From a virus, in IMG/VR virus record IMGVR_UViG_3300043466_000002, positions 1 to 22,344 of that record: 22,344 nt of DNA. One strand, given 5' to 3'. The notes below the pieces were generated by a model. That model saw only the letters and a list, made by a program, of their open reading frames with translations. It was not told the origin of the DNA and did not search any database. This document shows positions 6,307 through 14,344 of the stretch, piece after piece. The translations under genes and the position numbers were made by a program. Each line of letters opens with the position of its first letter. Position 1 is the first letter of the stretch.

Positions 6307-9300
6307 TTGAAGAACTCCTCATATTGCAGCGCCATGCCGTAGTAATCGGCCTTGAACCTGTCTCCCGTGTTGGTGCGCTCACTTCTGAAATAGAACTTTG
6401 ATTCTATAGTATCTCCGGCAGCGTAAGCACCGCTTGGCTTGGTAAGCAAACGCGCACGTTGGGTAACAGCGGTAGGGAATGGAGCATAGGTCATGGAGTT
6501 CCTTGCCGCCCAGCCCCAAAGAGGTTGCGCGACAGTGCCACTGACCCTGACAGTGCCATCTGACCTGCGAACAATGATTTCGTGCTTTACAAAGACATAG
6601 CACGCCCTGACCGTTGAACTTGAATTCAACGAAATAACGGTTGGAATAACCTCTAAGATATATGGCTGCAAAAGAATGCGTTCAGGAACGTCTGCATCAG
6701 TTGCGCTCAAGGTAATTGATGTGGACCACATCAAGCGGTCTGCGTTGTAGGTTTCGGGGTCCAAGATCGTGCTGTAGTCCGCAACTACTGAAACGCTACT
6801 GACAGCCCCGTTGGCAATCTTGATGCGCTGCACGGCAAGGTTAGAGATCGCAGCATTTTCGGCTGTAATGGAGTTCGCTGCGATTGCATTCGCCGTGACA
6901 GCCCCCGTCGCGATCTTCGACGCGATGATCGACCCGGCCAAAATCTTGTCAGCCGTGACGGCATCGGTGGCGATCTTGTCTGCTGTGATCTGGCCAGCGG
7001 CGATCTTGGCGCTGACGACGGCGTTGGCCGCGATCTGGTCCGCGTTGACAGCGCCAGCCGCAATCTTGCCAGCGATGACGCTATTGGCCGCCAGCTTGTC
7101 GCTTTCGATGGACCCAGCCGCGATCTTGGCCGCCGTGATGGCGTTGGCTGCAACCTTGTCAGCCGTCACAGCATTGGCCGCGATCTTGTCGGCGGAAATC
7201 GCGCCTGCGCTCACTTTGTCTGCCGTCACCGCGCCAGCATTGATCTGGGTGGCCGTCACGGAGTTGGCCGCAATTTTGCTGGTGGTGATGGCGTTGTCGG
7301 TGATCTGCGTCCCGGTGATCTGCCCGGTAAGATCGGTCGCAGGCACGGCGGCTGTCCACGCAGAGCCTGTGTAGCGATACAACTTGTTGTCTGTCGTCAG
7401 GAGGACGACGCGGCCCTGATAAAGGTCAATCGACGGCAGCGCGGCGACAACCTCAATGGGACGCAGGCCGTTGGAGAACAGTTCAGCCCCGAGCGTGCCG
7501 TCAATGTCGGTGGTGCTGACAGCCGTTGTCCATGCGCCGTCAACCAGACGATACAGCTTGCCGTCAGTGGTCAGAACAACAATCCGAGGCCCTGTATAGC
7601 CAGCCACCGTAGGTAGCGTCGTCACCACCCCGACAGGCTCAATGCCAGCGGCGAAGCTGGCAAATGTCAGAGAGCCAGCCTCAACCGAGGAAGCGGTGTA
7701 GATGTCTGTGGACCAAGACGACGTTGCGGCATCCCAGCGGTAGATCGTGATCTCAGGCAAAAGCAGCACAAGCTGGCCGTCGAAGCCACCTGTAGCTGGC
7801 AGCGACGAAACAGGCTCCACGCCAAACGCTCCAGCCTCGGTAAACAGATCGTTCACAGCTTGGTCGAAGTCCGCAGGTGCGATCAAGAGCGTGGTCGAGT
7901 TGACGGACGCCGTGAATGGCGACTTGTTCAGAGAATAGTCAACCGCTCTGATCCAGTGATAGAGCGTCACGTCATTGGCGAGATTGGCGCGGACAAAGTT
8001 TGAGCCTGACGACTGCCCGATCTGCGTGGCGCTGGCCAGATTGTTGGTCGCGCTTTCCCAGATTTCGACGTGGGCAAAATCCTGATCTGCCGGGTTAATC
8101 CAGCGCAGTTCGATGTATTTCAGACCCGGCGATGATGTCAGGTTCGACGGCGTGCCGGGAGGCGTCGTATCACCGACCGATGCGATAGAATTGGAGATGA
8201 ACGGAGATCGCACGCCAAGCGAGTTTACGGCGCGGACGCGGACAATGTAGTCGTAACCGTTCAAGACGGGCTGGATCAGGAAGCTATTGGTCGTCCCGAG
8301 GACACTAACATACTCCGCATCCGGCGTGATGATTGGCTCGTTTGTAAGCCCCCAATCTTCTGTGGATGTCGCCACCACCGTGATGCTGCCCCAGTTCTCG
8401 CTTTCTGTCTGGGCGTCGGCAATGGAGCCATAATCCTCTTCACCGCCGAGGCGCTTATATTGCACCTCATAGTATTGCACGAAGCGGTCTACCGTGGCCG
8501 TCCAAGACGCACGGATGGCAGGGAGAGCGATGCCATCATCGTTCAGAACAGTTGTGGCCGTGAGAACAAGATCGGACGGCGCTGGCACGGTGTTGAAAAT
8601 CGGCAGCGTGGTGTTGTTACTGATGATCGCCGTCTCGTCGGCATCCCAATCGAAGGCTGCCTCTGATGTTTCGCGCAGGGTCAGTTTAACGCGCAGATCG
8701 CCAGCGTCCTGATCCGCAAAGAACTGCCAGCCGACAACCTCAAACTCTTTTGCAGACCATCCGTATCGGCTGTTGGTAATGCCGACGATATCGCCAACCT
8801 GCACGCCGAAAGCGGCAACGCTAAAGTCTGCGTTCAGGGTGATCTGCTCCCGCCCACGGTTTAGCGTGAGGGCCGCAATGCGCTGAGCGGTGGCCGCAGA
8901 TGTCGTGTAGGGCAGGGTCAGGTCGAGCGGGGTTTCGACGTTGTTGTCCTCGGCAAGATAGGTCGCGCTCGTTATCTCTGGATAGTCAGCAACGATATAA
9001 TCCTGAGACCTGTCGGTGAAGGTGCCGCGCACGACGTTGAACACGTCGGCCATCGACTGCCGGGTCTGCATCTGTATCGGACTGCGGAAGTCATCCAGCG
9101 TGAAGGTCTTGACCGGGCTGGTGTAGTGACCAGCCTTGAGTTGCCAGTTGCCCTGACCCCAGAACAACGTGCCAGCGCAGGCCGTCATCATGTCTTGCAA
9201 CACGCTGCCCGGCGTTTGATCGGCCCGAATGACGCCGTTCATTGTGTACCGCTTTTCCGTGCCACTGGTGGCCAGCGTGACGTTCTCGTCACTGATGTTT

Positions 9301-10073
9301 GCTGCGGCTGCGAAGGTGGTTTCATCCACGCCAACGTCGCCGAGGCCATAGTCCGTGATGATGTAATCACGCACGCAAAGGGCGGCATTGGAGGAGTGGG
9401 CTGTCAGTGCGCTGCGCGGGTCATAGACCTTCTTGCCGTTTACGATGGCGGTGAACAGCGGCATCCCGTTGGGGAATGCGTCTTGGTCATACTCCAAGCG
9501 GATGTAGAGGTAGGCGATCCCAGAGCCGATAAAGCTGCTGTCGATCTGGGCGCTTTCGGCCAAAAGTTCAGCCGGAGCCGCGGTCTGCGATCCCGTGTAC
9601 TTCTTGATCCTGATCTTGCTATTCCAGCTTTGGCTGGTGACGAAGCCATTGGCGTCGAGCGATGCGACCTGATCGTCAATGTAGATGTTGCCGATCGATG
9701 CAACCTCATGGCCCGATAGCGTCAGGATGATGTGCAGATACTCGTTCTGACCGCCCGTGGCTTCCATGTAGGTGATGACGCCACCCTTGCGGACGGTGCC
9801 GTAGACATACTCCTGCGGGGCTGCGGCCTCGCGTGCGTTGACCAGCGTGCCACGGGTTCCAGAAAGATCAGGCTTTGGCGTCAGGGCGGCGACAGCCCAA
9901 GATGTCACAAGTGACACGCCGACATAAACAGCGGCTGAAACCAGGAACGTCCCGACAACGCTGGTGACACCAAGTGCGCCCGCGATGGCCCCAGCGATGG
10001 CAGGAACCCGCACCAAATAGCCCGGATGCGAAAGCGACGTTGTGCCTGTCAGGAGCTTTTTAAGCGGCGTCAT
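6303..10073 (-). CDS. gpJ-like host-specificity / central tail tip protein
   Basis: The 1256-residue product is the largest here, close to lambda J (about 1130). Visible order: an Ala-rich hydrophobic stretch (about 22-66); the gpJ hub region (about 70-480; EYVYGTVRKGG, VRDYIITDYGLG, DQTPGSVLQDMM, NVVRGTFTD); two fibronectin-III-like domains (about 491-634 and 635-730; DTTPPGTPSNL at 635); three 59-residue repeats (751-917; LTTDGKLYR type); fifteen exact decapeptide repeats of the TADKIAANAV type (930-1079); and a unique C-terminal domain (1080-1256) ending ALQYEEFFK, the likely receptor-contact end. It overlaps the upstream gene by 14 bases and has a GGTGAG ribosome binding site. In lambda, J forms the tail tip and binds the receptor; the same role is inferred. 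Confidence 0.92.
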   Translation of the reverse strand: MTPLKKLLTGTTSLSHPGYLVRVPAIAGAIAGALGVTSVVGTFLVSAAVYVGVSLVTSWAVAALTPKPDLSGTRGTLVNAREAAAPQEYVYGTVRKGGVITYMEATGGQNEYLHIILTLSGHEVASIGNIYIDDQVASLDANGFVTSQSWNSKIRIKKYTGSQTAAPAELLAESAQIDSSFIGSGIAYLYIRLEYDQDAFPNGMPLFTAIVNGKKVYDPRSALTAHSSNAALCVRDYIITDYGLGDVGVDETTFAAAANISDENVTLATSGTEKRYTMNGVIRADQTPGSVLQDMMTACAGTLFWGQGNWQLKAGHYTSPVKTFTLDDFRSPIQMQTRQSMADVFNVVRGTFTDRSQDYIVADYPEITSATYLAEDNNVETPLDLTLPYTTSAATAQRIAALTLNRGREQITLNADFSVAAFGVQVGDIVGITNSRYGWSAKEFEVVGWQFFADQDAGDLRVKLTLRETSEAAFDWDADETAIISNNTTLPIFNTVPAPSDLVLTATTVLNDDGIALPAIRASWTATVDRFVQYYEVQYKRLGGEEDYGSIADAQTESENWGSITVVATSTEDWGLTNEPIITPDAEYVSVLGTTNSFLIQPVLNGYDYIVRVRAVNSLGVRSPFISNSIASVGDTTPPGTPSNLTSSPGLKYIELRWINPADQDFAHVEIWESATNNLASATQIGQSSGSNFVRANLANDVTLYHWIRAVDYSLNKSPFTASVNSTTLLIAPADFDQAVNDLFTEAGAFGVEPVSSLPATGGFDGQLVLLLPEITIYRWDAATSSWSTDIYTASSVEAGSLTFASFAAGIEPVGVVTTLPTVAGYTGPRIVVLTTDGKLYRLVDGAWTTAVSTTDIDGTLGAELFSNGLRPIEVVAALPSIDLYQGRVVLLTTDNKLYRYTGSAWTAAVPATDLTGQITGTQITDNAITTSKIAANSVTATQINAGAVTADKVSAGAISADKIAANAVTADKVAANAITAAKIAAGSIESDKLAANSVIAGKIAAGAVNADQIAANAVVSAKIAAGQITADKIATDAVTADKILAGSIIASKIATGAVTANAIAANSITAENAAISNLAVQRIKIANGAVSSVSVVADYSTILDPETYNADRLMWSTSITLSATDADVPERILLQPYILEVIPTVISLNSSSTVRACYVFVKHEIIVRRSDGTVRVSGTVAQPLWGWAARNSMTYAPFPTAVTQRARLLTKPSGAYAAGDTIESKFYFRSERTNTGDRFKADYYGMALQYEEFFK
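6837..7286 (-). repeat. Fifteen tandem decapeptide (30-bp) repeats within the gpJ-like gene
   Basis: Residues 930-1079 are built from fifteen units of exactly ten residues without an insertion. The consensus is T-A-D-K-I-A-A-N/G-A/S-V/I, for example SADKIAANAV, TADKVAANAI, TADKIATDAV. At DNA level this is a degenerate 30-bp tandem array. Hydrophobic residues recur at positions 5 and 10, fitting a trimeric beta-structured or helical stalk. Similar arrays occur in other phage central tail proteins. Confidence 0.9.
7323..7823 (-). repeat. Three 59-residue (177-bp) repeats within the gpJ-like gene
   Basis: Units start at residues 751, 810 and 869, an exact 59-residue spacing. Each begins G-x-x-P-(V/I), continues with LP, a (L/V)VLL or IVVL strand, an IYRW / LYRL / LYRY motif, and a W with Ser/Thr following (SSWS, GAWT, SAWT). 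The third unit runs directly into the decapeptide array. They look like small beta domains stacked on the tail tip shaft. Confidence 0.85.
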
Positions 10074-10500
10074 CGTTTCTCACCCATGCGCTGTCGATGT
10101 ATTCGATGGGGTAATATACCACGCCAGCCTCGGAAAGAAACGCCGCGTTTGATCCGACAGATATTCCAAAGCCAACGCCCATATATCTCGCCTGTATCAC
10201 GCCAGAACTGCCGACGACCAGCGCGCCTCTCGGCGGCACATTGTAGGCCTGCGAAAGACGCTCAGACAGCGCGTCCTCGACATTTTGGTAGCCATACTCC
10301 CGGCGAAGCTGGAAGCGCGTCAGAGGGCGTCCTGCGTCCATGTAACGGCCCGCCAGATCATCGCCCCACCCTTTGCCGTACATGCGCCGGAAAGCTGTGT
10401 TGGTGAAAATCAGGCAATCCCACACGCCCCATTCGAAAGGCCTGTTCGCGACCTCACGCAAGAAGGCGTGCAGCGCCTTTATGCTTCCTTCCTGCCCCAT
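10060..10500 (-). CDS. NlpC/P60-related (DUF6950-like) tail tip protein
   Basis: The 146-residue product contains PFEWGVWDCLIFTNTAFRRM at about 21-40, the D-C motif of the NlpC/P60 and DUF6950 group, with the candidate cysteine at residue 29. It also has the later PRGALVV ... MGVGFGISVG beta motif and ends near IDSAWVR. The only histidine is at residue 11, before the cysteine, so the Cys-His pair of active NlpC/P60 hydrolases is not seen. I therefore expect a structural or weakly active protein. It sits where lambda K/I-type genes lie, just before the gpJ-like gene, and overlaps the previous gene by 22 bases. In lambda-like phages such proteins are part of the tail tip and may help cell wall passage. 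Confidence 0.8.
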   Translation of the reverse strand: MGQEGSIKALHAFLREVANRPFEWGVWDCLIFTNTAFRRMYGKGWGDDLAGRYMDAGRPLTRFQLRREYGYQNVEDALSERLSQAYNVPPRGALVVGSSGVIQARYMGVGFGISVGSNAAFLSEAGVVYYPIEYIDSAWVRNDDAA

Positions 10501-11030
10501 ACCACCGACTTGTCCTGAAGGTCTGCGACGAAGCTAAAGAAGGTGTCGTCTGGGTGCCGCGCCTGATGGCTTTCGTGCGTATAGCGGCGAACTCTAGCCC
10601 GGTTCAGTTCGATCAGCTTGCTCTCGACCGTCAGAGAGATGTTCGATGTCTCGCCGCTGTCTTCGATGGTCATCGTGTTCATGTAGCCAGAGAACACCTC
10701 GACCACATCAGACACGCTGGAGACGCCGAAGAAGATGCGGCAAATCCGACGCTGATAAGGCTCTGCCAGCGCCAGCGCGACGATGGCATTGTCGATGCCG
10801 CTCAAGGTTAGAGATGCCGACTTGGCCGACAAATCGCCAGCCTCCTCAAGCCCGCTGATCGACATCAAGTTACCCGTGCCGATGTAGGTGTTGAGGCTGA
10901 TCGTGCGGTCGCCGTAGCCCGTCCAGAGCCGCAGGGGAGCCGTGTCGAACATCATCTCGACGGCATAGAACGGATAGACCTCGGGCTGGGCCAGAGCGGT
11001 CAGGATCGCGGCTGGAACTGTTCTCGACAT
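10479..11030 (-). CDS. Tail tip (gpL-position) protein
   Basis: The 183-residue product starts MSRTVPAAILTALAQPEVYPFYAVEM. I choose the ATG at 11030 because it overlaps the upstream stop as TAATG and has GGAGG 7 bases upstream; the frame is open for 20 more codons but that extension has no support. Landmarks are LRLWTGYGDRTI, ASLTLSGIDN, VEVFSGYMNTMTIED, LTVESKLIELNRARVRRYT and SFVADLQDKSVVWGRKEA. The C-terminal ending (arginine-rich RRYTHE, then LQDK..VWGRK) recurs in tail tip proteins of other phages as I recall them. By position it matches lambda L, a hub component under the gpJ trimer. Sequence similarity to L itself is not evident to me. Confidence 0.75.
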   Translation of the reverse strand: MSRTVPAAILTALAQPEVYPFYAVEMMFDTAPLRLWTGYGDRTISLNTYIGTGNLMSISGLEEAGDLSAKSASLTLSGIDNAIVALALAEPYQRRICRIFFGVSSVSDVVEVFSGYMNTMTIEDSGETSNISLTVESKLIELNRARVRRYTHESHQARHPDDTFFSFVADLQDKSVVWGRKEA

Positions 11031-11650
11031 TAGACGGCCTCCATCGCTGAGAACGTGATGCCGTAAATGCTGGCTTCGTTGATCGACCAAGCCTGCTCGT
11101 TGCTGGCCAATCTAAAAAGACCCTTGGCGCTGCTTACGGTCACGGCTGCATTGTCGGCTGGCGCGGTGCGGACGTGCGGCCAGAGTTCAAGCGTGACGTT
11201 GCCAGAGCCGTCGCTGTTGGCGTCCTGCAAGACCTTGTGCAAGCGTGCCGTCCCGCCGCTGCCGATCTGCACATAGTCGCCAGCCTTCAGCCAGCCAGTG
11301 ACGCCGGATGTTGCCCCGTCGATGTTGATGGTGCCGCCAGTCTGCGATCCACCCTTGATGAGCGGCGTGCCTGTTGCGACACCACGCGCAGTCGCTCCGA
11401 GAGGATCGCCGAGCAGTAATGTTCCCAGTGATCCGCGCAAGCTGACGAGCCAAGCAACCCACTGCTCAGCGTCTGCACGCTTCATCGGCGGCAATGTCAC
11501 ATCAGCCTGCCACATCTGGCCAGCATAGGCGAAGGCCTGCCCGGCGAAGGTGAACGGGCTTCTGCTGTAGGCCACCGCGTTGACTGCCCGCAGCTCGATG
11601 CTGCGGATGCCTGTGTGTGTCGGCAGCGCGAGAGGATAACTGATGGCCAT
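11030..11650 (-). CDS. Distal tail / tail tip (gpM-position) protein
   Basis: The 206-residue product begins MAISYPLALPTHTGIRSIEL. It contains FTFAGQAFAYAGQMWQADVTLPPM (about 33-56), the R-A-D-A-E-Q-W-V-A-W helix and LRGSLGTLLLGDP at about 70-83, then a beta-rich second half with VQIGSGGTARLHKV and LELWPHVRTAP. This alternation of a beta barrel with a pattern of aromatic residues suits a distal tail protein. It directly follows the tape measure (TAATG overlap) where lambda M lies. I recognise it as a common protein of lambda-like tails but cannot give it a family name with certainty. Confidence 0.75.
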   Translation of the reverse strand: MAISYPLALPTHTGIRSIELRAVNAVAYSRSPFTFAGQAFAYAGQMWQADVTLPPMKRADAEQWVAWLVSLRGSLGTLLLGDPLGATARGVATGTPLIKGGSQTGGTINIDGATSGVTGWLKAGDYVQIGSGGTARLHKVLQDANSDGSGNVTLELWPHVRTAPADNAAVTVSSAKGLFRLASNEQAWSINEASIYGITFSAMEAV

Positions 11651-13455
11651 TATGCGAAGGCTCCCCCATATGCGCCACCGCGCCGCTTGGCGTCCAAGAC
11701 AGCCGCCTTGGCGCTGTCCGCGATCTGCGGCATCAGCGATTTGATCTCGGCGCGGACGGTCTGCTGCACGCCCGTGGAGACGTTGATATTCTGCACGACA
11801 GTCACGCCGCCGCCGCCAAGTTGGTTATTCGGGATGACCTGCGCGTTGCGCGAAGGCACGACAAGCTCTGGCCCGCGCTCCCCGACCATGTAGGCCTGAC
11901 CGCCAGTGACCGGGCCGCCCATTGCCTTAAAGCCAGCAATGGCAGGTGCCAGAGCCGGGAAGGCCTTTCCAACGACCCCCATGATCCCGTTGACCAGCCG
12001 CTGCACGACCAGAACCTCATAGAGCTTCATGATGATGTTGCGGGCCATGTCGCGGAAGGCGTCCTTGACCGACTTGGTGCCGTCAACCATCGACATGAAG
12101 GCGCTGGAGAAGGATTCGCGGATCGTGTTTGCGATGGCCTTCATGTTCTCTTGCTGCTGGGTCAACTCTTCAGTTGCCGCCTTAGCCGCTCCACCAGCCT
12201 TGTCGGCGGCTTCTGCCGATGCATCGCCGAAGATGTTGACCTCAGTGGTGCCAGCCGCCACAGCATCATTTAATGCCCCGAAGGCCTCTGTGACCCCACC
12301 CCATGCGGACGAAATCTTGGTGCCAGCAGATGCAAATGCCGTGCTTGCTTCGCCTCGCGCCGTCTCCGAAGCTTTATCAAGATCGTTTTGCAACCGCCCG
12401 ACAGATGACAGAGACCCAAGAACCGCACTATTCACGTCATCAAGGCCAGCCTCTCCAGAAGACCTAGCGATAGTTTCCAAGAAACTATACCAAGTCCCAA
12501 CAAGTCCAGAAACCATGCTGGTAAAACCAGCCTTGATGGTCATCCAAACCCCAGAAAGCGCATCTGGTATTGCTTTGGCGCTATCTACCATGCCCTGCCA
12601 AACAGCCCCGACGAGATCGCCAAGCAGCTTCATGGCCTCGCCAAAACCACCAGCGCCTTCCTTGAGGCGCAAGAAAATTTCAATCAGTTTGGCCAAGCCG
12701 ACGAGAAGCGCCACTGGTAGCAGCTTCATCAGGATCGCACCGACAGCAGCGAAAGCAGCGCCGACAGTCATCGCTGTGGCCCGCAAGAAGATCAGCGCGC
12801 TAGAGAAAGAGCCAGCAGAGATCGCAGATGCCACTACGGCGGCCCTGAAGGTGACCATTGCCGATGCGAATAGGCCAGAGGCCCCAGTAGCCGCAAGCAT
12901 CGCAGGCACAGACCTGATCGCCATCGCGCCAGCAAAGAGACCCACCGCGATGATCGCCGTGTCGATCTCACCAGATAGATTGCCAAAAACAGAGCCGAGC
13001 GCGGCACCAGCCTGCTTGACCGCATCTGCCACCGCTCCTAGCGGAGCCTGAAGCACGCCAAGAGCAGAGCCAAGGTTTTCGATCTCACTGCCAGATTTCT
13101 GGGCAACAACGCCCAATGCCGCCACGACGGCGACAACGGCACCGATCACGGCACCAGCCGGGCCGAAGATTTGCAGAAGCTGCGGTGCCTGCTGACCGAA
13201 TGCCTGCAAGCCGTTGGTGCCGTTGGCCACCTGAACCGCGAAGTCGCCGATCTGGAAGCCAGCCTGCTGAAGCGCGCCTTTTGCCCACTTCTGGGTTGCC
13301 GTGTTGGCAAGGCCAGATGCTTGGGCAAAGCCCCTCATGCTGGAGTTGGCTGTGTTGATGGTGGCCGCAGTGCGGGTGACCTGAGCCTGAACGGCCTTCA
13401 ACGGCGCAGTAGCGCGGTCGATGGCCTGCAACTCAAATACGAGTCTTTCGCTCAT
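11650..13455 (-). CDS. Tape measure protein
   Basis: The 601-residue product begins MSERLVFELQAIDRATAPLK, typical of tape measures. It contains a hydrophobic segment (about 96-118) and an extended Ala-rich hydrophobic region (about 165-260), then helical stretches (RESFSSAFMSMVDGTKSVKDAF), and near residue 513 the diagnostic C-terminal signature GGPVTGGQAY / VGERGPELVVP. Tape measure length sets tail length; at the usual 0.15 nm per residue, 601 residues suggest a tail of about 90 nm, shorter than lambda (853 residues). The gene starts inside the end of the frameshifted gpGT frame (23-base overlap), as in lambda H. It ends in TAATG with the next gene. Confidence 0.95.
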   Translation of the reverse strand: MSERLVFELQAIDRATAPLKAVQAQVTRTAATINTANSSMRGFAQASGLANTATQKWAKGALQQAGFQIGDFAVQVANGTNGLQAFGQQAPQLLQIFGPAGAVIGAVVAVVAALGVVAQKSGSEIENLGSALGVLQAPLGAVADAVKQAGAALGSVFGNLSGEIDTAIIAVGLFAGAMAIRSVPAMLAATGASGLFASAMVTFRAAVVASAISAGSFSSALIFLRATAMTVGAAFAAVGAILMKLLPVALLVGLAKLIEIFLRLKEGAGGFGEAMKLLGDLVGAVWQGMVDSAKAIPDALSGVWMTIKAGFTSMVSGLVGTWYSFLETIARSSGEAGLDDVNSAVLGSLSSVGRLQNDLDKASETARGEASTAFASAGTKISSAWGGVTEAFGALNDAVAAGTTEVNIFGDASAEAADKAGGAAKAATEELTQQQENMKAIANTIRESFSSAFMSMVDGTKSVKDAFRDMARNIIMKLYEVLVVQRLVNGIMGVVGKAFPALAPAIAGFKAMGGPVTGGQAYMVGERGPELVVPSRNAQVIPNNQLGGGGVTVVQNINVSTGVQQTVRAEIKSLMPQIADSAKAAVLDAKRRGGAYGGAFA

Positions 13456-13938
13456 TTTCCTCGCGCTCCTTCATGACGGCAAAGTAGGCCATCCATTCAT
13501 TATACTCATCCAGCGAGATTTCCTCAATCTCCGAGATGGTCTTGCCCAACCTGTCCGCCAGCGCCACCAAGTTGAGCCTGAATGGGTCGGCCCTTAGTTT
13601 TTTGCGTGATCCTCAATGCTCGTCGCGTTAAACACAGCGCCGAACACTTTGGCGATCACTCCGACAGGCTCACTCATCAGGATCGGCTTGTCCTCAAGGG
13701 TGAACGCCTTGTCGCCCTTCTGGTCTTCGCACTTTTCAATGACCATCTCGACCATCGCACCCAAGGAGGTGTTGGTCAGAAAGTCCTTGTACTTGCGCTG
13801 GACCTTTTCGATGTCCCGTGCGCTCACAGACGTGAAGAAGAGGCGAAGGGGAGTTTCCCCCTCGCCCCATTCTTCGACATCGACGAAGCCACGCTGCTGG
13901 TCAGCCCGTTTGGCTGCAATGCGCTTCGCCAAGCTCAT
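13433..13938 (-). CDS. gpGT-like tail assembly chaperone made by -1 frameshift
   Basis: If ribosomes slip one base back at the A AAA AAC heptamer (13603-13597), the gpG-like frame continues at base 13597 for 54 more residues to a TGA at 13433. The added part begins LRADPFRLNLVALADRLGKT and goes on through ISLDEYNEWMAYFAVMKERE; this is the classical gpT-type domain (LADRLGKT..E, EYNEWMAYF). The full product is 114 + 54 = 168 residues. In lambda about 4 percent of ribosomes shift, and gpG and gpGT together load the tape measure for tail tube assembly. The extension lacks its own ATG start and would be missed by simple gene calling. The location is join(13938..13597, 13597..13433). Confidence 0.88.
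13594..13938 (-). CDS. gpG-like tail assembly chaperone (zero-frame product)
   Basis: The 114-residue product (MSLAKRIAAKRADQQRGF ... IEDHAKN) is acidic and helical, without membrane segments. It has the position, size and genetic layout of lambda gpG: after the tail tube gene and before the tape measure, ending at a slippery sequence. The TAA stop follows immediately after the slippery AAA AAC codons. It starts at TAATG with the tail tube stop. Direct sequence similarity to lambda G is not obvious, but this family is highly variable and is identified by context. Confidence 0.88.
   Translation of the reverse strand: MSLAKRIAAKRADQQRGFVDVEEWGEGETPLRLFFTSVSARDIEKVQRKYKDFLTNTSLGAMVEMVIEKCEDQKGDKAFTLEDKPILMSEPVGVIAKVFGAVFNATSIEDHAKN
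13597..13603 (-). promoter_or_regulatory. Programmed -1 ribosomal frameshift site (A AAA AAC)
   Basis: The heptamer A AAA AAC is in the correct zero-frame phase (codons AAA AAC before TAA) and is among the most efficient X XXY YYZ sites in bacteria. The -1 frame beyond it gives a recognisable gpT-type domain and the zero frame stops at once. I saw no strong downstream hairpin or pseudoknot by eye. Confidence 0.88.
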
Positions 13939-14330
13939 TAGGAAGCCGTCGCTTGCGACAGAGCGCCAGTGCCTTGCACGCTGATCGACATCTCAACCAG
14001 ACCGTCATACGACGCAGAGATGGAGCGACCCGTCACAATGGCGGTGCCAGTGTAATAGATGTCACCAGTGGTCGAACCCTCGGGATAGAGGTTCAGCGTG
14101 ACGGAGGCACCGATGGTCAGAGCGCCTTGGCCCGTGGTGTCGGTCTCGTCCCACAGAACGTCAATCGTCCCGGTGTAGGTGGTCAGCGACGGCTTATAGG
14201 TCCGTGCGCTATCACCCATAGAGGTGTCTTCAAGGGTGTCAGCCGATTCTTCAATCGAATACGACCGAATTTCGGCGATTGCGTTGGCTCCGACTTTGAC
14301 GGTGCCTTCGCTGCCAGCGTGCGTAGCCAT
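13938..14330 (-). CDS. Major tail tube protein
   Basis: The 130-residue product (MATHAGSEGTVKVGANAIAE ... SVQGTGALSQATAS) is beta-rich with the familiar tail tube pattern: a start with EGTVKVG and IAEIRSYSIEE, the DTLEDTSMGDSARTY loop, and TGTIDVLWDETDTT. It ends with an immunoglobulin-like strand SYDGLVEMSISVQGTG. It forms the hexameric rings of the tail tube, so it is needed in hundreds of copies. Consistently, it has a consensus ribosome binding site, AAGGAGG, at 14345-14339, 8 bases before the ATG and overlapping the upstream stop, instead of a simple coupled overlap. Compared with lambda V (246 residues) it lacks the extra C-terminal domain. Confidence 0.92.
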   Translation of the reverse strand: MATHAGSEGTVKVGANAIAEIRSYSIEESADTLEDTSMGDSARTYKPSLTTYTGTIDVLWDETDTTGQGALTIGASVTLNLYPEGSTTGDIYYTGTAIVTGRSISASYDGLVEMSISVQGTGALSQATAS

Positions 14331-14344
14331 AGCAGGAGCCTCCT

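Noticed and set aside
6837-7286. CRISPR array
   Set aside because: The 30-bp periodic repeats are coding, in frame, with no spacers and with codon-level variation; they are protein repeats of the tail tip gene.
12029-13051. 340-codon plus-strand frame opposite the tape measure gene
   Set aside because: Composition mirrors the Ala-rich tape measure in reverse; no domain and no supporting start signal.
13540-13596. Stimulatory pseudoknot downstream of the frameshift site
   Set aside because: Only very short GC pairings could be drawn by eye; no stable structure at the expected 5-9 base distance.
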